A program made the translations under genes and the position numbers. Shown in pieces: positions 12,001 through 21,541 of a stretch of DNA of 64,000 nt. Source of the stretch: Apiotrichum sp. Y4204. Lineage: Eukaryota > Basidiomycota > Tremellomycetes > Trichosporonales > Trichosporonaceae. The DNA is taken from positions 310,001 to 374,000 of the forward strand of contig JAMYHL010000019.1 of assembly GCA_025531455.1 (NCBI GenBank), in the 5' to 3' direction. Within the stretch, counting starts at the first letter, position 1; the number at the start of each line of letters is the position of its first letter. Below the pieces are notes generated by a model, which had not been told where the DNA came from, did not search any database, and saw only the letters and a program-made list of their open reading frames with translations.

Positions 12001-12882
12001 GTGGGTCTCTTCGTATCCTGCATATCGCTGTTGTGCTGTCTGTGCGAGTGTGATACCCGCATGCACTCCGCAGAAGTTGCCGGCCCAGCGACCACCGCAG
12101 CCACCTTGGCGGAATTGGGTCTGCCGTATACCGGTGTCGACGACCCGGCCTGGGCAGCCGAGATCCGTGCGCGCGTGGCCCAGTGCCGCAACCTCTTCGA
12201 GACGTTCGGCCGGGGCACGCCGCTGTCCGCGAAGTACCGCGACATCTTCACGCGCATCTCCGAGCTGCTACTCGCTCGTTACGGCCCTCTGCATCGAGAC
12301 TCGAACACCGGCGCTGCCGTGGATGACGTTATGGCGCAGCCCAAGGCGGCCCCGCTGCCCGTCGCTGAGTCTCTCAACGACCCGAACGCGTCAATGACCC
12401 CGCAAAAGCCGATCGCCGCTAATTCTGGCGCTACGCCCGGAGGAGGAGCGAATCTCGCCGGTGACATTGCTGGCGCCTGGGACGCGATGAACCAGCTCTG
12501 GTACGATCTGGGCGACCTATTCGGCGACGACGCCACAACAGCCGGTCAAGGAGATGTTAACATGGCGGCGCTGAGTCCCGCGACCACGCTCGGTATACCT
12601 GCTCCCGGCATCGGCAGCGGAATGGCATCGGGCATGCCTGGCCTGCCGAACGTTAATGTCGTTCCGCCTGCTTTGGCCGCTGCGGGTGTCGGTGTGGGCG
12701 TCGGGGTCCCGGGCGCACCATACCACGCGCTGAACTACCAAGCCGCGCCGTATGGACAGTACGCGGCATATGCGGCGAGCTACCCGGGTCCGTATGGTCC
12801 GTATGAGGGCTCCTTTGAGGAGTGGAACGCCGGCGGCGACCATTGGCGTCCAGATGGGGAGCAGTGGTGGGGCCACATTTAG
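9012..12882 (+). CDS. Large Zn2Cys6 fungal-specific transcription factor
   Basis: Nuclear regulator of unknown targets. Three exons (9012-10519, 10601-11273, 11311-12882) join in frame to 1250 residues; the second intron is only 37 nt. The first 460 residues are low complexity (Ser, His, Gln, Asn runs). Then come a basic, NLS-like stretch (KKRRRAKT) and a binuclear cluster at about 466-492: CIRCHRIKRKC, PRCASC and a final Cys. A coiled-coil-like helix follows (VHKLKKTNGDLLADLHAS). The fungal_trans domain is clear: HYFDFNGLAYPFLERSEIV, then ALLLMTLYSTDVPEAGSLW and GLHRRSDAHIPPEIAE. The C-terminus is Gly/Ala/Pro/Tyr-rich, like an activation region. The buried position of the zinc cluster is unusual, since it usually lies near the N-terminus. 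Start choice rests on 9012 being the first in-frame ATG. Confidence 0.92.
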
Positions 12883-13448
12883 TGTGCTGAAGGAAATTAG
12901 GGCTCGGATACTAGCAAGACGAAAAAGAAGCACTGTGCAGTGCTGCTGTAGTTGTATCGTTAGCGATAGGCATTTATGCTCATGGAGATTGTTTACTATT
13001 CATGCACTACTGGGACGTTTGTGAGGATGAAGAAAGCAACAGTGCAAGAGCTCAAGAGCTCAAGAGGTGTGAGGGACACATGGCGAGTGCCTGGCTGATA
13101 TGGGTGATACGGGTGATGTGGCTTGGGGTGGAGGTTAGTGCCTCCGCCCACACAAAATCACCCTGCACGCTCTGCAGCCCAGCCAAAGAGAGCCGCAGCG
13201 TTGCACACACACTGCGTGCACTCACTTTTTTTTCAGGACCACCACCAACAAACCCGTCTTGTTATCATCGCAAAAACACCACACGACCACCCCCATTCCC
13301 GCAACACCGCGCCTCGCCCTCCCCACGCTCGCCCAGCCCTCTATCCTCTGCACGCCCAGCCTGCGGGAAGCAACGCCAGCGGCGGCGCAGAGCCCGAGCT
13401 CGAGCGCGCTCGACTCTGAGAGCGAGCGCGAGTGCCGCACCCGCGCTG
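12883..13448. other. Intergenic region with polypyrimidine-AG tract
   Basis: Between two plus-strand genes. A T-run followed by CAG at about 13226-13235 looks like a 3' splice site, so the next gene may have a spliced 5' leader or a start further upstream. The frame of the following gene is open back to 13002 with ATGs at 13002 and 13080, but that part reads like non-coding sequence. Confidence 0.4.
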
Positions 13449-15839
13449 ATGCTCATGCTCCCCGGTGCGCGTGCCGCGATCGCGCGGCACGTCCTGGCGC
13501 TTACGCTCCGGCGTGCGCGGGAAATGGACGCACGCGCCGGGGTCCGCACACACGCTACGGCCGCTGCGCCGCAGTGCCGCGAGCGCGACGAGGACGAGTA
13601 CTGGCCTGCAGCAGAGTACGAGATGCGCCGCGAGACGCTGGATCAGCCATTACGCGGGACGCGTGCGCATGGACATGCGGAGTATTTGAGCTTACCGCGA
13701 GATCACGGACAGAGACACAATGGGGGGCTTTGTGATGGGCGATGCAGCAGTCCGGGCTGTTCGCGGTCACTGTCGCGATCATCGCCTCCAGCTCCGTCGC
13801 CTTCTCCGCCTGCGGTCTCTTCTTCTCACTCCTCGCTATATCCATTGCACTCGACGTCTCAGCCATTGTATCATCCATCGCATTCTCCGGACCCGACAGC
13901 ATCTTATTCTGCATCTCAGTCTTCATCGCATTTGTCTCATTCCCCGTCACATCATTCTTCCCCCCACCCATCGCACACACCCCACGAGCACCTTCCCCGG
14001 CGCGAATGGCCGTATCTCGGCAACACGTCCGCTTCCCCATCGCAGACACATATGCCGAGATTCTGGCATTCTCCACGACCGCCAGAAGTCGCACCCGAGC
14101 CCCTTGAGCGCACTCTCGCGCACCCGGCGCAGTTTCATCTCCTGCTCGCCTGCGTATACGTTCTCCCCGCGGACGCCTACGCTCCTCACGTTCGAGTCGC
14201 CTCGCCTCCGCACCTACCCGCATGCGCACTGCCGCCCTACGACACCACTCCGCTACTCGCTGCGGGACCCGTCGCACCAGCCGCTATCGCCCTCATCCCA
14301 CCGGGGATACGGCCAAGAGCCCAGTGGAAGCTCGTACTGACGTACCCGCACGAAGAAGCGACACGCGCCGTGCCCTGCCTTCTCCGTCTTCCGAAACCTC
14401 AGTCGCCCCAGGCATGGTATCCGTATCTGAAGACAGTGTACAGCTTCATCCGGTATCTGTCCCCGGAGCGCGGGTGGGCGACCATGAGTCCGTCACGACA
14501 TGCGGCCCTCCTCCATCTCTGGAAGGAATACCTTGACGGTATCGAGCATCTGGCCGACATTGGCGCCATGCCTCGCCAGGGCGGACCAGACGGGGACCGC
14601 ACGTCTCCCGAGCGATTCACGCCTCTTGTGCACCTTCTCACGACGCGCCCAGGCGGGTATCTCCAGGAGGCAAGAGATAAGCGCTTGCGCGTGGCGCCAC
14701 CGCACAATCCGCCGACCATCGACCGGCTGTTTGCCCTTATGGAACGCCTGGGACACAAGCCGAGCACGCATCATCTGGCTTTGCTCGTGCAGCACGTTCC
14801 CCCGGCGCATCTCCTTGCGCGCGCCGCCGAGCCCCCCGCTGGCACCGCCGGTGAACGCTTCTTCAACGCCGTGGCGACGCGTCTGACGGCCAACCTGATC
14901 GATCCCAACTCGTTCGACAAGTACACCGAGCGGGACATCCGATGTGGGAGCGGGAAACATGGCAAGCACGCCTATGCGAACGCACGCGCACTCGAGCTCG
15001 CAGCTGGCGAGCAAGCCATGGCCCAGCTCGAAGCGTCGGCCCGCTACGATGCCGAACCGTCCCCGCAATGGCGCGAGATTGTGGATGCCCACCGACCGAT
15101 GTGGGTTCGGTTTTCACGACAGCTGGCGCTGCTGCGGTCAGACGCGGGGTGCCCGGACGACCTTTCGGCGCCGACAAAGACCCAGGCGTGGGCTCTGTGG
15201 CTTCTTCTCCGCGACGTGCTCTCGCGGTGCCCGCGGTCGGAGTTGCGCGCTGAGCCCGAGCTGGCAGGCGAATTCGACCTGGGGTGTCCATTCGATATCC
15301 TCCGCCTCCTGCTGGGTACGGGCGGTTTACACACAGCCACGAAGCCGGTAGTCACCCGGGCCTCGACGGCCGTAGTGCGTATTGCGCGCGCGGCCGCCAA
15401 CCGCCGTCTGTTCCCGCCCATTCTTGATCTCGTCCGCATCCTGTCGGAGCGGGGCTTCCCCGTCCGGACTCGCACGGCGATCTACATCGCTGGCGCGGCG
15501 CGGCATCCGGAAGATCTCGTAGCTTTGCTTCCCCTGCTGGCGCGCATGAGTGTCGAGAAGCCGGCGGGCGACGAGTCGATACACGTCGTGCGCGCGTTGC
15601 TCGGGGTTGCGAGGCAGGCGGACGGGCTACGTCTGAAGCTGGATCTGCAGCGGCCTGACATTTCTGCTGCGGAGGAGACTTCCGCGGTGAGCCGGGAGTG
15701 CGCCACGGCAGCCCGGGATGTGAGCGTGGAGGAGTGCCTGGCGAATCTGTTCCGCCAGTGGGGAATGATACGGAGCGGCGAGGATGACGAGGGCAGCAGC
15801 ATAGACAATATTGAGTGTGAGGACGGGGGAGAGCAGTAG
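13449..15839 (+). CDS. Hypothetical helical-repeat (PPR-like) protein
   Basis: Single long open frame; from the ATG at 13449 it gives 796 residues. I do not recognise the protein. The proposed N-terminus (MLMLPGARAAIARHVLALTLRR) is basic and hydrophobic, compatible with a mitochondrial presequence. A Ser/Pro/His-rich low-complexity segment of about 130 residues follows. From roughly 14300 on it is helix-rich. At least two stretches resemble 35-residue PPR/TPR-type helical pairs: DRLFALMERLGHKPSTHHLA and ILDLVRILSERGFPVRTRT. Repeat order plus the presequence suggest a mitochondrial RNA- or ribosome-related protein, but that is inference. The start is uncertain: the frame stays open to 13002, and a spliced leader acceptor may lie near 13234. 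The stop is followed by an acidic tail region encoded just before 15839. Confidence 0.62.
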   Translation: MLMLPGARAAIARHVLALTLRRAREMDARAGVRTHATAAAPQCRERDEDEYWPAAEYEMRRETLDQPLRGTRAHGHAEYLSLPRDHGQRHNGGLCDGRCSSPGCSRSLSRSSPPAPSPSPPAVSSSHSSLYPLHSTSQPLYHPSHSPDPTASYSASQSSSHLSHSPSHHSSPHPSHTPHEHLPRREWPYLGNTSASPSQTHMPRFWHSPRPPEVAPEPLERTLAHPAQFHLLLACVYVLPADAYAPHVRVASPPHLPACALPPYDTTPLLAAGPVAPAAIALIPPGIRPRAQWKLVLTYPHEEATRAVPCLLRLPKPQSPQAWYPYLKTVYSFIRYLSPERGWATMSPSRHAALLHLWKEYLDGIEHLADIGAMPRQGGPDGDRTSPERFTPLVHLLTTRPGGYLQEARDKRLRVAPPHNPPTIDRLFALMERLGHKPSTHHLALLVQHVPPAHLLARAAEPPAGTAGERFFNAVATRLTANLIDPNSFDKYTERDIRCGSGKHGKHAYANARALELAAGEQAMAQLEASARYDAEPSPQWREIVDAHRPMWVRFSRQLALLRSDAGCPDDLSAPTKTQAWALWLLLRDVLSRCPRSELRAEPELAGEFDLGCPFDILRLLLGTGGLHTATKPVVTRASTAVVRIARAAANRRLFPPILDLVRILSERGFPVRTRTAIYIAGAARHPEDLVALLPLLARMSVEKPAGDESIHVVRALLGVARQADGLRLKLDLQRPDISAAEETSAVSRECATAARDVSVEECLANLFRQWGMIRSGEDDEGSSIDNIECEDGGEQ

Positions 15840-16232
15840 AGTACATGGCATTGCATGCATGCATTGGTAGTGATTGATCTCGACGGCTTCTGCACGAGTG
15901 TCTTGCTTTTGTGTGGGTTTGTTTACAATTGGACAGGGTGACACTGGGCCAAGCCAACCAGGCGCAAAGGCTGTCCGGTTTCCGGGGCCGGCTAAGTTGA
16001 TTGTGCCACAAACGCAACGACACCCACCCGTCGTCCATTCTCTCGCGCGCGCGTGCGTCTGCCCCTCTGCGCGTGCCCAGCCATCCATCCCATCCCATTC
16101 CCTTCTCATCCCACCGTCTTGCTACTCGATCCACTCCTCCCATCTTGCAACCAACCCACAAAGTGAGCGCCGTGTAGCCGTAGTGCTCTTGTCGCCGTCG
16201 TCTTCGCTCTCGTCGTCGCCCACCACACCACA
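15840..16232. other. Intergenic region
   Basis: Contains a near-palindromic ATGCATGCAT run near 15849-15866 and a C/T-rich leader (about 16020-16230) before the next start codon. No gene seen. Confidence 0.45.
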
Positions 16233-18745
16233 ATGCCACGGCAAAGCTACCGCGAGCACCGTGCCGCGCGCGCCACGACCGCAGGCTACGGGTAAGCCGG
16301 TCCTGCAATTCGCAACTAACGCCAGGTCGGACGCAGAACTCGAGTCGATCGCGAGCTACTCGACGCTCGCGAGCCACACGACGCTCGCGTCCACGCGCCA
16401 CAGCGGACACTTTTACCCAGAGCAGGATAAATTCAGCTCGTTCGCCTCCATCCCGCCAGACGCCTCGCATCGCCGCAGTCGCGATCTCGGGCCAGCATGG
16501 ACGCCGAGCTCGGCGTCCCTCCCGTCCGTCCCCGCTTCGGGTCCCGCGTCCGTGGGTCCGACGCCGCTCGACCCCTCGGCGTGCGGCCCTGTCCCCTCCC
16601 TCCGCCTCTCGCCCAGCCCCTCCGTCTTCTCCGGCCCGCCCTCCCCGTCCCAGCCGGGACCAGGGAGCCCGACCCGCCCCCGTCCCACGAGCCGGACGCT
16701 GAGCACGTCCTCTCTCCCGAGCCCGACGCATCCGCGGGCCGCGGCTCTGGCGAGCCCAGCCTCGCGCAATCGCACGCTGAGCGCGACGGCCGCTACGAAC
16801 GCCGCCAATGCTGCTTCAGCCTCTAGCTCGGGGAAGGAGCACAGGGATAAGGACGAGAAACGGCGGCGCAAGGAACGCAATGCCGAGCGCTGGCGCCGCG
16901 TCCGTGCCCGTGAAGCCGCGCACGATGCGCCCGTCCGCCGGTGGGCCAAGGCCGCATATGCGCGCTTCGGAGCGACAGGCGCCATGGCCACCGCTGTGGT
17001 CTTCGCGCTCGCCCTCCGCGTCATGCTCACGCTTATCTCTCTTTGTAGGTCGTTGATGGAATCCCGGAATTCCGCTCACACGCAGCCCTCTCGTCGACGG
17101 TCCGCGCGACACTCGTGCAGCAGGTCGGAGTCGCGCGAACAGCGTGCTCCCACCCTCCTTTGAAGAGTAGGTTCGCATGGGGTATCTCCACTGACGACAG
17201 CAATCGCGCCCCTCTGTGCAGTAACGTACGGCAGACAGTCTTTCCACGCTGACCCCAGAATCGGCCTCCCGGATACACCGGTATCACGCACCGCCAGCGC
17301 GGTGCTCATCGCCGCACACCTCGCCCTCGAGAGCATCCTCGGCTGGGGCGCAGCTATTGCATGGGCGGTCATCGAAGGCTGGCGTGAGGGACGCACCGTC
17401 CGCACCCGTGTTGCTGCCGTCGTGTACCTCATCCTCGCGCCGGTCCTTACGCTTAGCGACGGAGCTCTCTTGCAGTGCGTAGAGGCTGACCTGGGACAAC
17501 AAAAGTCTGCAATCGCTGACCACAGAATGCGCACAGCAACTCTCGGCCTCATGGCATGGGCTATCCTCGCGGCCTGTTCGGGGCAGGACGAGGCTGCTGC
17601 CGCGACGATCGCTGCTGCTGCATGGTCGAACCGCGCCGCGCGTGTTTATGCGCCCGCATTTGCCGTGTATGCTGTGGGTAAGCGCATATGGCTTGGTCCC
17701 AAAGGGTGAGTAAGGTGGCTTGCAACAGACGCGATGGGGACGTTCCGGCAACTTGAGACCCGGCAGAGTGTGGCGGAGGTGTCGGTTCCCTGGAATGAGT
17801 TGTGGCATTGTGATGGAATGAGAACGCCACTGACTGACTACAGCGTCGGATATCTCGCCCGTCTCATTGTTTCTGCCTCGATGGTCCTCGCCGCTCTGGG
17901 GTCGCTTGACGCAGTACCACTCCGCCAGCGTGTGATGGATGCGGTTGGCAGCGTGCGTGCAGGGCTTCATCCCGCTGCGCTTTTGACCTGTCTCCGGGGT
18001 GTGCTAAGCTTCATCTCCTTCCGTGGGGTCATCACTGTGAGTGTCGTTTCAGCCAGCTCCAACAATTCGAGCCGCAAAAGTGTCACAATGCTTACTTCTT
18101 CACCAGTTGCTTGCTCTCATCCCGTCCGCATACCTCATGCTTCGAGCAAGCTGGGTGCTTCGCCCCGCCCCATCCGAGCCATACACGCCCCAAAGCGTGC
18201 CTGCCACGGCGCGCCTCCTGCCCATCATGTTCACCGCAGTCGCCGCAGCCATTTCGCTGCCGTACGCCGACGCAGCCCTCCCCCTCCTTCCCCTCTCTCT
18301 CGCGAGCAGTCTGCGCGGCGACGACGACGAGTGGGCTGTCGCTGTCCAGACGCACCATGTCGCAGCCATGTGGTGAGTTGAGCAGTTCCCCCGGTATTAA
18401 CTCATGCTAACCTCCAGCCTGTGGCCAAAATTCGGCGCCCTCATCCCATTAGCAGCAGGAACACAGCTCTCCTGGGCGTGGCTGATAGGTGCACGGCGCG
18501 ACGCCCCAAACCCAGTGTTGCAGGCGCACCAGGTCGCGACGCTGGCACTCAATATCGCAGCCCTGGTGCCGTGGTACCCGATCCTTTCCCACGTCCCGTC
18601 CGCACTTCTCCCCCTCAAGCCAGCAACAGCGCTCGCGTTCCTCGCGGGCGCGCACCGCGCGTTCGTGATGGGTTCCATCGCCCTCCTCGCTGTCTGGACG
18701 AACATTCGCCTCGTCAAGTCCGCGTGGGCCGTCGGTGCGCTCTGA
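16233..18745 (+). CDS. Diverged ALG6/ALG8-like multi-pass membrane protein
   Basis: Family reference function is dolichyl-P-glucose-dependent alpha-1,3-glucosylation of the lipid-linked N-glycan precursor in the ER. Exon 1 is 16233-16291; a 34-nt intron leads to 16326. About 240 Ser/Pro-rich residues and a basic KRRRKERNAERWRR segment precede the first membrane helix (VVFALALRVM). Later exons give a pattern that aligns by eye with ALG6/8: HPPL near 17150 (compare DYPPL), YLILAPVLTLSDGALLQ near 17450 (compare DxGHFQ), RVYAPAFAVYAVGK near 17660, SLPYADAALPLLPLSL near 18270 (compare VHEKxxLLPLLPL). The last exon ends TGA at 18745. Hallmark His/Phe/Asn and VHEK residues are replaced, so activity is doubtful. 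The intron ending at 17048 has an uncertain donor (29 or 53 nt long). It may be a non-catalytic relative or a different polytopic family. Confidence 0.55.
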
Positions 18746-19053
18746 AATATCGTTGAAAGGGGATCTGGGAATCTGCATGTTGCGGATCGGGTGGCGGTGA
18801 CGGAGATCATTTATAGAGTATGTGTAGACTAGGAGAATGCACTGTGCAGCGCGGAAGATCAGTCGGGAAAGGGAGGGTGCTGCAGGGAGGTTTTTGTCAC
18901 TAGCGAGGCCGTGGTAATGCTCTACCGCTTTTATGTCCACCTAGAACGTGCCCATCTTCACACCTCACCCCGGCTGCACCATCTCTTGCTCTCGCAATAC
19001 AGATGCATGTCTACTCTAGCTAGTGCTCGTTGCCTTGTACTTGTGCTCGTCGA
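18746..19053. other. Convergent 3' flanks
   Basis: Short spacer between the ends of two converging genes. No coding signal or RNA gene recognised. Confidence 0.5.
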
Positions 19054-21061
19054 TTAGTCCTCGTCCCAGTGGCCCTGCTGCTTCGGGGGCGCAAGACCCG
19101 CCTGCTTGGCGACGATGATCGAGTCGACGCGCAGCACCGAGATGGCAGCCTCGGTGGCGAGCTTGATCGCCCAGTCCTTGGACGCATACGGGTCGAGAAT
19201 GGTGACGGCGGATCCGGGGCGGTTCGCGTCGGGGATGGACACGCGGCGGACGGCGGGGGGCGCCTCGGCGTCAATGTCGACGCCGGCGTCGGTCATGCCC
19301 TCCTTGTGGGCGGCGAACAGCGCCGAAACAACGTCCTCGGCGGGCAGACCCGCGTTCTCGGCCAACGTGCGCGGCACGACCTCGAGCGACTCGGCCCACC
19401 GCCTGATCGCGTGCTGCGCCAGACCGGGAGTAACGGCACCGTACTCGGCCACGCGGGTCGCGAGCTCAATCTCGCTGGCACCGGCACCGGGGACCTGGCG
19501 GCCATCGCGGAGGAGGATGCGGACAGTGTTGACGCCGTCGTCGATCGAACGCTCCAGATCGTCGAGGTAGTTTGCCGTCGCACCACGGAGCACAATCGTC
19601 GCTGTGCGCGTGCGCTCGCCCTCCTCCTGCCGGAACACGGTCACACGGTCGCCACCAATCTCAATCGTCTCAAACACGTCGATCATGCCCGCCTCCTCGG
19701 CGGTGGGTGCGCCGAGGCGCGCGAGCGGGGTAGCGCCGAACACGCGGCACAGACGGCGCAGGTCGAACTTGGACAGAACCTTGACAACGGCAATGCCCAT
19801 GCGGTTCAGGTAGTGCAGCGCGAGGTCGCCAATGCCGCTGCCGGCAATGATGAGTTTGACGCCAGAGTCGGCAATCTCCTTGAAGTACTGAGAGTTAGCA
19901 GATAACAGGCTGGCCTCAACTCACCCCCTCAAGCTGCTTCTCCTCGCCGCGGGTGAAGTCAAGAAGCTCGTCCGCCTTCTTGAGGAGGACGGTGCCCTTG
20001 GTCTCGGTCTGCGAGATGTCGAGGCCACAGGTGTAGACGGCGACCTTGGCCTTCTTGGCCGACTTGACGATACCCTCGGGCTCGCGGCCAAAGACCATTC
20101 CGCGGACGACGCGGCTCTGCTCGAGGCCACCACCGAGAATCTTGACGACACGGACCGAGTCGACGTTGAAGTCCTTGGGGTTCTTGGGCATGATCGTAAG
20201 CGCGGCCTCGGCGATGAGGTCCGAGATGAACTGCTCGCTTCCGGGCTGCTTGGACGCGATGGAGGGGGCAATGGCGGTGGCGAGCGTGTCGACCGTCGGG
20301 AGCGGCGACGACTCGAGCTGGGAGCAGACGAGCTCTGCACATGTCAGCACAAACCCCACACACTCTTCCGTTGCACTCACTCTCGAGCTCCTCGCGTCCC
20401 TTGACGAGCGCCATCTCGTAGCCCTGGATGACCTCGGACGGGTGCAGACCCATGGTGAGCAGGTGCTCGGAGCGCTTGAGCAGCTCGCCCGCGAGGATGA
20501 GCACCAGGTTGGTCGCGTCGCCCATCTCCGTCTCCTGCGCCGTGCTTGCCATTACGAGCAGCTTGGCGGCCGGGTGCGCGACCTCGATCTCGCGGATGAT
20601 CGTCGCCGCATCAGACGTCACGAACAGGCGGCCCAGGTGGTTGATGATAAGCTTGTTCCGGCCTGATATCAGCAGTGCTCAGACAAAGAGGAAAAGCGGG
20701 GGAGAAGCGGTGAGTCTCCCCTCTTCTCTCTCCAATATCACGTACCGTTCGGGCCAAACGATGTCCGCACAATCTCGCTCAGCTCTCCGACAGCCTGGAT
20801 ATTGCGGAGGACCGCCTCCTCGAGTCCCGACAGGTGCTGTATGTGAGTAAAAGGTACTATCGCTGCGATGTGCCGTTGCAGTGACACGTAGTGAGCGCGC
20901 CTCGGCGCGCACGCCAGCGCCGTCACCACGCCGTGTCGCACGGTCCAGCCAAACCAACCTTGTACCCGGACTGCAAGTCAGCATGTGCTCTCCTTTGAAG
21001 AACGTAGCATGCGCACCTTGAAGAGATCCGGTCCTCCTGCGCGAGGAACCTTGAGGGCCAT
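19054..21061 (-). CDS. CCT8: TCP-1/CCT chaperonin theta subunit
   Basis: Subunit of the cytosolic TRiC/CCT double-ring chaperonin that folds actin, tubulin and other clients. Six exons join in frame to 557 residues, the usual length: 21061-21017, 20970-20959, 20836-20746, 20662-20381, 20334-19925, 19887-19054. The start reads MALKVPRAGGPDLFK; theta-type features follow: HLSGLEEAVLRNIQAV, SEIVRTSFGPNG, the nucleotide-binding GDATNLVLILAGELL, and C-terminal GAGASEIELA and LDPYASKDWAIKLA. The protein ends PPKQQGHWDED. Exon 2 is only 12 nt (SGYK), and its downstream intron starts GTTGGT instead of the usual GTRNGT, yet phase and family alignment require it. The TTA stop complement is at 19054-19056. 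Identity is secure. Confidence 0.95.
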
Positions 21062-21541
21062 TTTGATGTATTAGATGAAGTGGTGGTGATTAAAGGAAGG
21101 GTGTGGAGTGCGAAGCAACAAGAGACGGAGCTGAGATTTCTGTACGCCTTGTCGTTGTTCGTTGCCGTCGTGCGTCCCAACTTCGTCGACGACGCGTAGC
21201 ATAGAAATGGAGGTTGATGGAAGAATCCAGTGGGAGAAAGAGGCAGCGTGGATATGGCGTGATTCACACGTGAAGTCGCACGTGACATATGAGGCCAGAG
21301 TGCCACACTCACATACGGCCTCGGGGTTAGCTCACCAAGTGCTGGCTTGTTTGGTTCCAACCTTTGTGCGTCTGATGGTTGTTAATCTGCTGAGTGCTGC
21401 AATCCGTGTTCCACTGCCATTCTGCAACGCATCTCACTCTCCAAGCCACGACTATGCATGAGCCCTGCCAATGATACAAGTGGAATAGTAGAATATGCAA
21501 GTTGCGTTTTTACGGTGTTTTTGAAAGTGGTACTAAGTTCG
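21062..21541. other. CCT8 promoter and XMAP215 3' flank
   Basis: Holds the CCT8 leader and upstream region, and the 3' flank of the gene on its left. Two closely spaced CACGTG-like sequences (tcacacgtgaag, cgcacgtgacat) lie at about 21263-21285, possible bHLH sites. No gene seen. Confidence 0.45.
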
